A DNA stretch of 64,000 bases from Epiperipatus broadwayi. Its lineage: Eukaryota > Onychophora > Udeonychophora > Euonychophora > Peripatidae. The notes beneath the pieces were generated by a model. The model worked only from the letters and a program-made list of their open reading frames with translations. It did not search any database and was not told the origin of the DNA. Each line of letters opens with the position of its first letter. Position 1 is the stretch's first letter. Positions 51,301-54,069 of the stretch are shown here, piece after piece. A program made the position numbers and the translations under genes. The stretch spans positions 2,218,147-2,282,146 of the forward strand of contig JAQFVV010006311.1 of the NCBI GenBank assembly GCA_028023455.1, read 5' to 3'.

Positions 51301-52520
51301 AGATTTGCTTTTGTTCATTTTCGATTAGAATTTGTCTTAAAAACAGAATTTAAAATAAAAGAAGTTTTTGCTACCAGTCCAGTCAATCTTTCTTCTTGTG
51401 AATTTGTTTTCCATATAATACATATATAAGATTTACTATTAATAAACACTACAATTTTTGTGATAAGATTCCTATCATTATTTTAAAATTAAAATTAATG
51501 CCATCATTTCATTTGAGAATATTCTCTTAAAAGTCGTCTTCAGCTGAATATGCCTTAGTTCTGTTTTTTTTTTTCCGTCTTGATTAATAATATAACATTG
51601 TTCTTTTTGTAGTACATGCCCACTTTTTAGTTCTATTTTTTTCTTCCTCTTTCACCAAACCTCAGCCAACTCTGCTATATCCTAGTTAATATTAATACTC
51701 ATTCTAATAATCTTTCTTCATTTGAGAAAAAAAGACAGTTATAAATTTATTATTATAAATTTTTCTTTTTCTGATAGCCAGGATTTTAAAATGAGTCTCC
51801 TGTACTGTAATCAAATAGAAGTAGCCTTTTATAAGTCACCATTTCTAAACCAATATTATATTAGTAGTGGGCGGAATTATTTAATAGAGTTGTCTACACT
51901 ATAATTTCTCTTTTGTCATTATATTGTTTACGTGTAATTTATAAGATTTTCTTTACTATTAATCGATGAACGGCATAATTTGAAACAGATTACACAACCT
52001 GAAGCGAAACCAAAAAAAAAAAAAGAATAACATTTGAAACAAAATATTCGTGGACTTTATATAATTAATTAATGTTCAGAAAAATGTAAAATTTCAAAGT
52101 AACCTTTTTCTTATTCAACTATTATATCGTAATATTAAATCATTTTCTTCTTCCTTTTTTCCTAAGTATTGATTTCTACTTTTAACATAAATGGTATGAA
52201 TATTAAATAAAACAAAATTATATAACTTCTTTATTTTATACGAGTTTATTAATGTAATATTTTATGTAAATGGAGTAAATGAAAGATATCAATGGAAAAA
52301 TTATTTAATTTTAAGGTTTTAACAAAAGTTACAACTTAAGTTATAGATCTTAAAAAAAAAAAAACACGTGGGAATAACTTACTCCGTAAGTATGAAAACA
52401 TTTGCCCACAACAGTAACTACGAAAGTGACATCTTTATTTGGTATGCATCTAATTTGTAAAGGAATGTGATTGCTTACGAATCCTAGAGCACGATATCCA
52501 ACAAAAATCTTACTAGACAT
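220..52520 (-). CDS. WDR36: WDR36/Utp21 homologue, 5' eight coding exons (gene continues beyond the left edge)
   Basis: Spliced CDS, exons in order: 52383-52520, 40552-40579, 28240-28340, 24664-24781, 24235-24419, 18349-18481, 5462-5637, 220-340. Every junction is GT..AG and the phases chain without a break, giving 333 codons plus one base. The translation follows animal WDR36 collinearly from near its N-terminus through the first part of the tandem WD beta-propellers: FVGYRALGFVSNHIP, then LLPFGAHLLSVD, GSQKGELQLWNV, KLLYTF, APAVDVVAIG, QDWGAITNIAFRT, GSPVGHLALWDLE, QMRNAH, and MWIFDKVDGCGRLLK. WDR36/Utp21 is a nucleolar subunit of the UTP-B part of the U3 snoRNP small-subunit processome, needed for pre-18S rRNA processing. 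The later WD repeats and the C-terminal Utp21 domain are outside the window. Introns reach 12.7 kb. Identity is seen by homology; the function is transferred from the family. Confidence 0.93.
341..5461 (-). other. WDR36 intron 7
   Basis: About 5.1 kb of AT-rich DNA with poly(A)/poly(T) runs. I read it for exons, inverted repeats and protein relics and found none that I can support. Short open frames here (for example near 1044-1232) are low-complexity. Confidence 0.7.
5462..5637 (-). CDS. WDR36: WDR36 coding exon 7
   Basis: The exon is 176 nt after an AATTTCAG acceptor. It encodes DGEPIMITGSPVGHLALWDL, EKRQISGQMRNAHYGSVTGM, then ILVTSSPDNTLK. It aligns with human DGHPVMAAGSPCGHIGLWDL ... QMRNAHSTAIAGL ... 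DNALR. The donor AAG|GTCAAG is weak but is the only GT that joins in frame and without extra residues to MWIFD of exon 8. Confidence 0.94.
5839..5876. repeat. Two-copy 19-bp tandem repeat
   Basis: The unit CTTGAGATCAACAATTAAA occurs twice head to tail. It is a simple short duplication inside intron 6. Confidence 0.85.
6231..6535. repeat. Fold-back (inverted-repeat) element, ~305 bp
   Basis: The left arm 6231-6360 and right arm about 6408-6535 are imperfect reverse complements. Shared landmarks in order are TTATATAAATG, the ACTCTATTTTGAACA type stretch, AAAACTTTTTATTGTAC, CACAATCTTA, CTGTC and AGAGCTGCAATA. The loop is poly(A)...poly(T). No coding capacity. It is probably a MITE or fold-back element. 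Confidence 0.8.
7127..7385. repeat. Copy of the 7.6-kb fold-back arm, split by a nested insertion
   Basis: The flanks 7127-7157 and 7345-7385 read together as the arm found at 7697-7770 (TTTTTATTTACAACTGTCA, then ACTC..CACTCCA, then CACCATCCACCTC). An inverted-repeat element at 7155-7346 interrupts this arm. Confidence 0.65.
7155..7346. mobile_element. Small inverted-repeat element with TACTGTT..ATTAGCC-like ends
   Basis: The left end reads GTACTTGTTAATTAGCCACTG. The right end, reverse-complemented, reads GATACTGTTTAATTAGCTACTG. Pairing continues inward over CGSTTGGTGG and TGTGCAAAAAC. The flanks CAACTGTCA and CACCTGTCA look like an 8-9 bp target duplication. No coding capacity. The ends resemble those of the elements at 15.9 kb and 60.1 kb. 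Confidence 0.6.
7561..7949. repeat. Nested fold-back element, ~390 bp
   Basis: The inner palindrome is 7629-7692 with 7697-7770, centred near 7695 on CAGTTTATTATAGTAAACTG. The outer arms are 7561-7622 and 7880-7949 (ATATATTAAACAACCTCCATACTT and its complement, then TAAAGATACAATAAAAGA). About 110 bp on the right (7771-7879) is unpaired. Confidence 0.85.
9353..9466. repeat. Fold-back element with ~45-bp arms
   Basis: AATGAGCTTGCAAATAGCTC followed by ACAAGCTTTTCAGAATATTCC (9353-9398) is matched in reverse complement at 9422-9466. The loop contains CAGACTGGTTTCTGC, a core seen in other hairpins of the window. (TA)n runs lie on both sides (9333-9348, 9530-9545). Confidence 0.85.
9560..13440. other. 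Block of strong G-over-C asymmetry on the plus strand
   Basis: Over about 3.9 kb C is nearly absent from the plus strand while G is moderate. For example, 11881-11940 has 12 G and no C, and 10201-10260 has 9 G and 2 C. I find no protein relic, repeat ends or exon in it. Flanking intron sequence is balanced or slightly C-rich. The origin is unknown. Confidence 0.6.
13659..13829 (+). pseudogene. Possible pogo/Tigger-type transposase relic, left part
   Basis: The open frame reads LEKGLAINLATVEDLEKDNE, VEPVRFTAKMIRESLQLSNQ and LKNHFLIKDMEL. This has the feel of the region after the DDE domain in Tigger/jerky-like (CENP-B fold) transposases, where acidic residues precede a short helical segment. 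It stops abruptly after DMEL at a sequence (CATGGAA) that recurs at 14131, where a compatible frame resumes. No DDE domain is present upstream. The family assignment is tentative; that it is a coding relic is more secure because its composition differs from its surroundings. Confidence 0.4.
13824..14130. mobile_element. Fold-back insertion inside the transposase-like relic
   Basis: Direct CATGGAA copies at 13817-13823 and 14131-14137 bracket 307 bp that interrupts a reading frame. It includes a strong hairpin: 13886-13968 pairs with 13992-14072 (TTTTCTTTTATA, CATGGAAAAACTTTTA, CAGAAAAAAGTTACAAG, TAAAAATATTTAAAAACTTT). It looks like a non-autonomous insertion with a 7-bp target duplication. 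Confidence 0.5.
14131..14397 (+). pseudogene. Possible pogo/Tigger-type transposase relic, right part
   Basis: MEVHSLTARPG is followed, after a one-base shift, by SGYRKLHKQLVKSSSQSLIT, DYIVDRKPVTQHETEVGA and a C-terminal tail to a stop at 14395-14397. The patch is much richer in G+C than its surroundings and stays open in one frame for about 75 codons. A basic LHKQL / SLITDYI motif near the C-terminus is common in Tigger-like transposases. This is inference from pattern only. Confidence 0.4.
14607..14672. repeat. Two-copy 35-bp tandem repeat
   Basis: AAATCTATTTTTGTGCAATT plus a T run repeats with a period of 35 bp, beginning at 14607 and 14642. Confidence 0.8.
15892..15975. mobile_element. 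65-bp inverted-repeat element with 8-bp direct flanks
   Basis: The left end reads GGTACTGTTCTATTAGCCGG and the right end, reverse-complemented, reads GATACTGTTCTATTAGCCAG, both followed by GGG. The two ~22-bp arms flank a short GC-rich loop. Direct AAAATTTA copies on each side look like an 8-bp target duplication. Its GC content stands out in this intron. It is too small to encode anything. Confidence 0.7.
18349..18481 (-). CDS. WDR36: WDR36 coding exon 6
   Basis: The exon is 133 nt. It encodes APAVDVVAIGFQNGQVILHN, then EELMTFSQDWGAITNIAFRT plus one base, before the donor GTAAGTT. Human has APAVDVVAIGLMSGQVIIHN and QDWGPITSISFRT at the same place. Its acceptor (ATATGTAG) is preceded by only a weak pyrimidine tract and lies about 16 nt from a 250-bp fold-back element at 18497-18746. 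Confidence 0.95.
18497..18746. repeat. Long fold-back element next to the exon 6 acceptor
   Basis: The left arm 18497-18602 and right arm 18640-18746 pair over about 105 bp. Landmarks are ATTATATAATT, ATATTTATAAATACAGTAATCAGAT, CACTTAGTAGTGC/GCGCTTT and GACTATCCTTGTAGTCTTTG. The spacer is about 37 bp. The element begins 16 bp upstream (in transcript sense) of WDR36 exon 6. Confidence 0.88.
19526..19906 (+). repeat. 5' LTR of the gypsy relic
   Basis: It begins TGCTATATAAAGATATATCT and shares its whole length with 22250-22610. Common blocks include AGATTAGAAAATGATTAATTG, ACAAGTACAATT, TTATTTTCTAGAA, TTGGAGCTGATCATRCTCTG and GGCTTTATTATAATTTATTT. The right boundary is approximate. Confidence 0.8.
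19950..20450 (+). pseudogene. Gypsy reverse transcriptase relic
   Basis: Shifting frames give DFRFAFHQIPVSKCISELPL (RT palm motif A region, normally LDLxxAYHQIP), then a stretch ending NPERYIWMMTEIKFLGHIIS, RKGKKPNPQKI, and LSLLNYFKPF, the conserved thumb/connection region (FLGHxIS...GLxYYRxFI). The YxDD box is missing, apparently deleted between the two parts. Non-functional. Confidence 0.8.
20492..20700 (+). pseudogene. Gypsy RNase H relic
   Basis: The open stretch reads LILTMDALDFWVGKILSHTM, LPIVFASRTITKAEQNCSQL and DK, then a stop where EALAI would follow. This matches the TDASxxGxGAVLSQ and PIxFASRxLTxAExNYSxxEKE signature of gypsy RNase H, with the active-site TDAS changed to TMDALD. 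It continues in other frames. Confidence 0.85.
21190..21850 (+). pseudogene. Gypsy integrase relic
   Basis: Broken frames give HPGIVWAKALA-like zinc-domain remains near 21200. They are followed by the DDE core: RVHID after PW-like sequence at about 21370, FLVVINSYSRWTEYRITRNM, TEETIGKLKAIFAFHGFP, IVSENGTSSTSTKFEDFLKE, WGITHIATSPYYP and SPAEIIFR. Several stops are present. It is a typical gypsy integrase with the second catalytic residue of the SDNG motif altered to SENG. Confidence 0.85.
22237..22249 (+). other. Polypurine tract of the gypsy relic
   Basis: GAAGTGGAGGAGA directly abuts the TGCTATATA start of the 3' LTR, the expected place for the plus-strand primer of reverse transcription. 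Confidence 0.75.
22250..22610 (+). repeat. 3' LTR of the gypsy relic
   Basis: A direct repeat of 19526-19906 with many substitutions and small indels. It starts TGCTATATATAGATATATCT just after the polypurine tract and ends near CATACAATTTATAAGTAATA. The right boundary is approximate. Confidence 0.8.
22987..23265. repeat. Fold-back element, ~280 bp
   Basis: TAATAAACTAAAGATCAGCA, TTTCAAGCTAATGTACATGC, TTTTTATGAATGTTAAT and AAATGAATACTTTCATTT at 22987-23070 are matched in reverse complement at 23182-23265. An inner, weaker pairing surrounds GTGCTTAAGATT / TACTTAAGCATT and two ATTCTATTCTTTC-like blocks. Non-coding. Confidence 0.88.
24235..24419 (-). CDS. WDR36: WDR36 coding exon 5
   Basis: The exon is 185 nt. 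A long T tract plus AAAG makes the acceptor and GTACGTT is the donor. It encodes DIYSEIEF, EITCMMHPHTYFNKILFG, SQKGELQLWNVRINKLLYTF and SPVTVLEQ, one of the best conserved parts of the family (human AILHPSTYLNKILLGSEQG). Only 244 bp separate it from exon 4, the one short intron seen. Confidence 0.95.
24420..24663 (-). other. WDR36 intron 4 (244 bp)
   Basis: The only short intron in the visible part of the gene. A run of T residues (sense strand) precedes the exon 5 acceptor. Nothing else is present. Confidence 0.9.
24664..24781 (-). CDS. WDR36: WDR36 coding exon 4
   Basis: The exon is 118 nt after a TTGTATAG acceptor. It encodes VRHSFKGHHANIRLLLPFG, then AHLLSVDEANILKIWIISTQ plus one base, before the donor GTATAT. 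It aligns with human IVHTFKGHKAEIHFLQPFG ... ISVDTDGILIIWHI. This exon has no open frame longer than 60 codons and is easily missed. Confidence 0.93.
25945..26025 (+). repeat. Copy of the CCAGAC-GTTTCTGG repeat
   Basis: CCAGACCGATTTCTGGTTTT, CCCTTTACCAATAAAGCTTG, GTATTT and TTGAAAATAATGCAGTAATG follow the same order as in the copy at 26301. It is a dispersed repeat of unknown family. Confidence 0.6.
26293..26478. repeat. Inverted pair of the CCAGAC-GTTTCTGG repeat
   Basis: The plus-oriented copy 26293-26364 (CCAGACCAGTTTCCGACTTT, GCCTTTAACAATGAGGCTTG, GGATTTAAAGTTGAAAGTAA) faces a minus-oriented copy at 26416-26478 (reverse complement CACCAGTTTCTGGCTTTTGT, CTTTATCAATGATGCTTAGG). A hairpin of about 60-bp arms would form. 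Confidence 0.75.
28240..28340 (-). CDS. WDR36: WDR36 coding exon 3
   Basis: The exon is 101 nt between a TTCTTAG acceptor and a GTAAGC donor. It encodes SSPHPEEITCLAIDSDFVY and continues to ATIRGTE, matching the human stretch from NSVPQDICCMAADGRLVF to ARNKE, the first WD blade. The phase is 1 in and 0 out. Confidence 0.92.
30985..31290. other. GC-richer patch, unidentified
   Basis: This stretch is distinctly richer in G+C than its surroundings and has short open runs, for example CPIQVETSARARMENIQALG on the plus strand and HFEVCNTATVHM on the minus. I recognise no family. It is most likely a decayed transposon coding fragment; an old exon cannot be excluded. Confidence 0.3.
33420..35005 (+). 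mobile_element. Possible solo LTR, ~1.6 kb
   Basis: The island starts TGTAACCG and ends CCCTGTTATA, an imperfect terminal TGTAAC/GTTAYA pair, and sits in a (TA)n tract. It is richer in CG dinucleotides and G+C than its neighbours and has a TATAAAA box at about 33673 followed by ATGCGCATGTAGCGCATG. There is no internal retroviral coding sequence or second copy. Alternatives are another kind of transposon or a regulatory island; the ends are inferred. Confidence 0.35.
34164..34583 (+). CDS. 139-codon open frame in the GC-richer island, unknown
   Basis: The ATG-initiated frame begins MASGECCSFHGLKKGFAPTF, continues through RDGWHSLARSALLPQP and becomes low-complexity (F, S and L rich) after residue 50. 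I do not recognise a domain. The first ~45 codons have the least AT-biased composition in the window, so a coding origin is possible. The rest looks like chance openness of pyrimidine-rich DNA. It may be part of the repeat described at 33420-35005. Confidence 0.2.
   Translation: MASGECCSFHGLKKGFAPTFTVTVVSPRDGWHSLARSALLPQPVHDFSIINFFFFLTTFSYDPARGSHSYRSPSQFSFLTLINHAIVLSSFIKPRGLRNENLFNTFLSLFLLSKLRDFQFTLRSTLNRSLSITFNILFY
35131..35150. repeat. (CA)n microsatellite
   Basis: A pure run of ten CA units, one of few simple dinucleotide repeats other than (TA)n here. Confidence 0.9.
35675..37095 (-). mobile_element. Penelope-like element, 5'-truncated
   Basis: A minus-strand reverse transcriptase followed by a GIY-YIG-like C-terminal region, the diagnostic order of Penelope-like elements. 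The 5' part is missing before RT motif A (sequence similarity stops near 37095). The 3' non-coding part contains TCCCGAAAGCGCTTGGCAGT and ends in an AT-repeat near 35675. The composition is much less AT-rich than the host intron, suggesting a younger insertion. It lies in WDR36 intron 2 in the same transcriptional sense. Confidence 0.88.
35837..37092 (-). pseudogene. Penelope-like RT plus GIY-YIG region, one frameshift
   Basis: The first frame (37092-36049, 347 codons) has RT motif A FDVAELYGSIDRKQS, motif B GWPMGLPLSGIMAS, motif C YTRYIDDIFV with both aspartates, and LTFTITWE..VKYLDIYV. The linker then leads to VVYKITCPQRNCMATYYGET and TNIATRVAQHR, the GIY-YIG-type segment with its CxxxxC pair. 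The frame then shifts; EHERNSGHAF, KRKVREAYFIAADPS and HKWST continue in another frame to a stop at 35837-35839. The RT core looks catalytically complete, but the N-terminus is missing and the endonuclease C-terminus is out of frame, so this copy is unlikely to be active. Confidence 0.88.
38323..38366. repeat. Imperfect (GATA)n microsatellite
   Basis: GATAGAT units interrupted by ATGGAT and GGACAG. Confidence 0.8.
39199..39442. repeat. Fold-back element, ~245 bp
   Basis: The left arm 39199-39321 and right arm 39331-39442 pair over about 110 bp. Landmarks are ATAAAATGTCAT, CCCCACCC/ CCTCCCTCCCCC, ACATTGTTTTTT, ATGTTGCC, TGAATAAA, TCTGAATTTC and AACAGCAYRGCYAAGAGGT. The C-rich stretch (39231-39247) and G-rich complement stand out. 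Confidence 0.85.
40552..40579 (-). CDS. WDR36: WDR36 coding exon 2 (28-nt microexon)
   Basis: After a TTTAATTTCAG acceptor, 28 nt encode TDKFHLLQI plus the first base of a serine codon, followed by the donor GTAAGT. It fits exactly between HTYG of exon 1 and SPHPEEITC of exon 3; human has VQKLSLVAVS at this point. The phase (0 in, 1 out) is the only one that joins the neighbours in frame. The short match alone would be weak, but length, phase, both splice signals and position agree. Confidence 0.82.
40680..42270. repeat. Tandem duplication, copy A
   Basis: It starts near TGATGGTGACCGGTATGAGG and ends near GAGATGGCAGAAAATATCTT. It matches 42271-44518 over nearly its full length with many point differences. 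Blocks shared include TTAAAGACAGAGGCACTTA, GGTTTAAATATTTATTATATT, GCAATCCAGGTTTATTCT and TTTTTAATTAATGGAAA. It lacks about 190 bp present in copy B near 43770-43960. The family is unknown. Confidence 0.8.
42271..44518. repeat. Tandem duplication, copy B, interrupted by a LINE 3' end
   Basis: A second copy of 40680-42270, head to tail with the first. A LINE fragment is inserted at about 42318-42772. On the minus strand, 43960-43770 reads NVLQLEDIESFPSGN, then after a stop TPGAARAIVNYGKDGFNKLA and EDVKRPKRK, which looks like decayed coding sequence of unknown family. A segment at 43385-43440 (minus: GGTAACTGCTCGATCTGG) recurs in copy A. Confidence 0.78.
42318..42772 (+). mobile_element. LINE 3' end, 5'-truncated
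   Basis: The frame ending at 42665 encodes the last ~110 residues of a LINE polyprotein: CKLCKEEIENIRHLLIECK, a CxxC-x(8)-HxxxxC zinc-knuckle typical of LINE C-termini, then LLVFMLGLEKDKG and a basic/aromatic end. The 3' part GTTGCTGAGAGATTC ... GGAGAAG ends in CATCA repeats. The same 3' end is found on the minus strand at 48955-49380. It interrupts copy B of the tandem duplication. Confidence 0.8.
46750..49950. other. Stretch with C-over-G asymmetry on the plus strand
   Basis: C greatly exceeds G over about 3 kb; 47041-47100, for instance, has 13 C and 2 G. The last third is the minus-strand LINE, whose sense strand is purine-rich, which explains that part. The first 2 kb is unexplained. 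Confidence 0.5.
48073..48668. repeat. Dispersed direct repeat, ~42 bp, two copies
   Basis: GCATATTTCACTTTTCAAAA followed by TAAATRTTTTTCCTSTCATAT occurs at about 48077 and again at about 48626. Nothing else is shared between the flanks. Confidence 0.6.
48955..50682 (-). mobile_element. LINE (non-LTR retrotransposon), 5'-truncated and disabled
   Basis: The minus-strand RT begins at 50681 with MARLYGEIGDNLFVVTQLID and LYMVFIGIEKAYDKVNRNRL (motif A, where the catalytic Asp of FIDxEKAYD is Gly). It continues, after a shift, with LRQGYPMSPIVFLLCLGEME (motif B region) and LSGLLFADIFL, where one Asp of the FADD motif C is missing. Downstream remnants include MAVAELSYGNDALCINKWVL and DANVWMAMEAIQGEMEW. 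The 3' end matches the insertion at 42318-42772 and terminates in GATG/TAG repeats. The clade is not certain. Confidence 0.85.
50685..50986. repeat. Fold-back element, ~300 bp, abutting the LINE 5' end
   Basis: GTGCAAGCTTTAGTAATCAA, GATGCTAAAAGGTTGTGCAT, TTTAATCTCTATCC and ATCCAATATCCCAGACTAG (50685-50778) are matched in reverse complement at 50893-50986. The interior holds AGACTAGTTTCTAG and CACGGGGGAGCCTTGAATC. Confidence 0.85.
51113..51225. repeat. Fold-back element with ~28-bp arms
   Basis: CTTAAAACAGGCAAAACCCT plus CCATACAG pairs with CTTGTATGGAGAGTTTTGCC plus TGTTTTAA. The interior includes GCCAGAAGGCTAGTTTCTGG. A weaker outer pairing involves AATATTCTTCTT on both sides. Confidence 0.75.
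52365..52370. promoter_or_regulatory. CACGTG E-box in WDR36 intron 1
   Basis: A perfect palindromic E-box 13 bp downstream (transcript sense) of the exon 1 donor. Possible Myc/Max, USF or related bHLH-ZIP site; no binding evidence. Confidence 0.3.
52383..52520 (-). CDS. WDR36: WDR36 coding exon 1 (start codon)
   Basis: The ATG is at 52520-52518 and the exon encodes 46 residues, MSSKIFVGYRALGFVS to VVGKCFHTYG, ending in phase 0 before the donor GTAAGTT. It corresponds to the family N-terminus (human FAGFRALGLFSNDIP ... VGKSFHTYD). Animal proteins often carry extra, poorly conserved residues before this point; here the ATG lies only five residues ahead of the conserved block, so the start is plausible but not proven. 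The first 77 coding bases and 62 bases of upstream sequence are repeated perfectly at 53110-53248. Confidence 0.9.
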
Positions 52521-52582
52521 GACTTTTCTTATATTTTTTAAAAAGTATTATATATTTCCCAAATACAAAGAAGCCATATTGA
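52444..52582 (-). repeat. 139-bp perfect direct repeat, copy A (WDR36 exon 1 and 5' flank)
   Basis: Identical, as far as I can read, to 53110-53248, offset 666 bp. It covers the first 77 coding bases of WDR36 and 62 bp upstream of the ATG. Confidence 0.95.
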
Positions 52583-53300
52583 ATCATGTGATCATAACAA
52601 GTAACTCGTTTGTTTTATAAAATAGTATAGCCATATTCTAACAGTAATATGTTGAAACACGTGACAATGTGAATCAATTTTACTCAACGCAAGTCTTTCA
52701 TTAATATGTAATTAAATTTTATAAATCCTCTACAATAATGTGTATGTAACTAGTACGATTTTTTTTTTCTAAAACTAAAAGGACATATTCTGAAAGTGTA
52801 ATCTATCATTTTCAGTAAACAAAAAGTTTTTTTTTTTTTTTTATTGAATTCACTTTTATTAAGCGTTTGAGTCCTTAGTTTAAAAAAAAGAAAACATAAT
52901 TCTATTAAAAATTATGATTCCAGCATTTTCATTTGAAGTGTTTAAATGATCACCGTCAAATATTTAGTCATTCAGAGAATGCTCAGTATCGATTCAGGAA
53001 TATTTAGATCTCTAATCCATCAGTCTTCAATTGTGCTTAGCTAATAAATGCGAATAGCACGTGATCTTCTCAACACTTTACTGTGGAGGCGCATAGGTAA
53101 AATGAAAAAATGCATCTAATTTGTAAAGGAATGTGATTGCTTACGAATCCTAGAGCACGATATCCAACAAAAATCTTACTAGACATGACTTTTCTTATAT
53201 TTTTTAAAAAGTATTATATATTTCCCAAATACAAAGAAGCCATATTGATAATGACATTGATTTAATTTAAAATTCTATTTGAGCTGTTCTGGTTATAACT
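52521..53300. promoter_or_regulatory. Divergent WDR36/UQCC1 intergenic interval
   Basis: 780 bp between the two start codons, so both promoters must lie here unless there are upstream non-coding exons. It contains CACGTG at 52658-52663 and 53058-53063, and most of the duplicated segment. No clear TATA box can be distinguished in such AT-rich DNA. Confidence 0.6.
53110..53248 (-). pseudogene. Duplicated fragment of WDR36 exon 1 (copy B)
   Basis: A perfect copy of 52444-52582. It retains the ATG (53186-53184) and the first 25 complete codons (MSSKIFVGYRALGFVSNHIP LQIRC), then runs into unrelated sequence (IFSFYLCASTVKC) and a stop. No splice donor follows, so it cannot replace exon 1. It ends 52 bp before the UQCC1 ATG. 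It could be a real recent duplication supplying promoter sequence, or an assembly artefact. Confidence 0.85.
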
Positions 53301-54011
53301 ATGTCTATACTATTTTATAATTTGTTTCTTAAAAAAAGACTAACAGTGATAATGAAAAGTGGTATTTTTACTCATCATATTTTACATCCTCCAAAATATT
53401 TAACTTTTCCAAAACGAACTCTTTTTTATTTATCCGAAACTGATACTAAAATCAAACAAAAGAAAGGATTTATAGGACGTTTTAAGCAAAAACTGGAATT
53501 ATCCAAATTGAAAATTTCAGGTTATATATTGTATGAAAAAACTTTCGATGCAATTAAAATAATGAAATTTTTAGAAGACTGTGAACTAGAAGACTCATTT
53601 AATTCTTGGTTTCACGTTACTGAACTTCATATTTGGTTGTGCATGGTACGGCTTCAATCTGAAGGTGAAAAAGGCCGTTACGTTCGTAATTGTTTGGTTG
53701 AAGCCTTGTGGGAAGATGTAGAGAAAAGAACAAAATTATTGGGTAATATTTCCTCTAGCGTTCGGAAAAAAAGTATTCGAGATTTGTATTACCAGTTTAC
53801 CGCCACGTTATTTTCATATGATGAAGGTCTTTACGATGATAAAATTTTAGCCTCAGCTATTTGGCGAATTTTATTTAATAAAAACTGCAAGGCAGAGGTA
53901 TTAGAAAATGTTGTAGAATATGTTAGAAAGCAAATCAAACATCTGGATAGCCAAGATGGATCATTGATAATCACCAAAGCTCAGATTACTTGGTTGCCAT
54001 ATACATTTTAA
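53301..54011 (+). CDS. UQCC1: UQCC1/Cbp3-like ubiquinol-cytochrome c reductase assembly factor, single exon
   Basis: An intact 236-residue frame with an in-frame TGA at 53280-53282 just before this ATG, so the start is well defined. The family chaperones cytochrome b synthesis and early complex III assembly at the mitochondrial ribosome, with UQCC2/Cbp6 as partner. Residues 1-25 (MSILFYNLFLKKRLTVIMKS) are basic and hydrophobic without acids, as in a mitochondrial presequence. The conserved chaperone domain spans about 65-225: KLKISGYILYE, FNSWFHVTELHIWLCMVRLQ, EALWEDVEKRTKLLG, YDEGLYDDKILASAIWRILF, and VEYVRKQIKHLD. It ends in TKAQITWLPYTF, some 20 residues short of the human C-terminal tail. 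The human gene has several introns; none is present here. A single-exon copy beside genes with 12-kb introns suggests a retrogene or intron loss. No poly(A) tract follows. Confidence 0.93.
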   Translation: MSILFYNLFLKKRLTVIMKSGIFTHHILHPPKYLTFPKRTLFYLSETDTKIKQKKGFIGRFKQKLELSKLKISGYILYEKTFDAIKIMKFLEDCELEDSFNSWFHVTELHIWLCMVRLQSEGEKGRYVRNCLVEALWEDVEKRTKLLGNISSSVRKKSIRDLYYQFTATLFSYDEGLYDDKILASAIWRILFNKNCKAEVLENVVEYVRKQIKHLDSQDGSLIITKAQITWLPYTF

Positions 54012-54052
54012 ACTTGAAAAATTCATTGTAATAATGTCATAAAACTTAAATT

Positions 54053-54069
54053 ATTAAATATAAATTAAA
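54053..54069 (+). terminator. Candidate poly(A) signals of UQCC1
   Basis: ATTAAA hexamers at 54053 and 54064, 42 and 53 bp after the stop. ATTAAA is a common variant signal, but it also arises easily in AT-rich DNA. Confidence 0.3.

Larger units (their letters stand above)
40580..52382 (-). other. WDR36 intron 1
   Basis: 11.8 kb. It contains a tandem duplication (40680-44518), a LINE 3' end, a longer LINE fragment (48955-50682) and fold-backs at 50685-50986 and 51113-51225. About 44,550-48,950 and 51,260-52,350 hold nothing I can name apart from a strongly C-biased stretch (46,750-49,950) and a short direct repeat. Confidence 0.75.

Noticed and set aside
53301-53354. Alternative UQCC1 start at the second ATG (MKSGIFTHH, 53352)
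   Set aside because: The first ATG follows directly after an in-frame stop and adds a basic, hydrophobic N-terminus suited to mitochondrial import. The second is possible but less likely.
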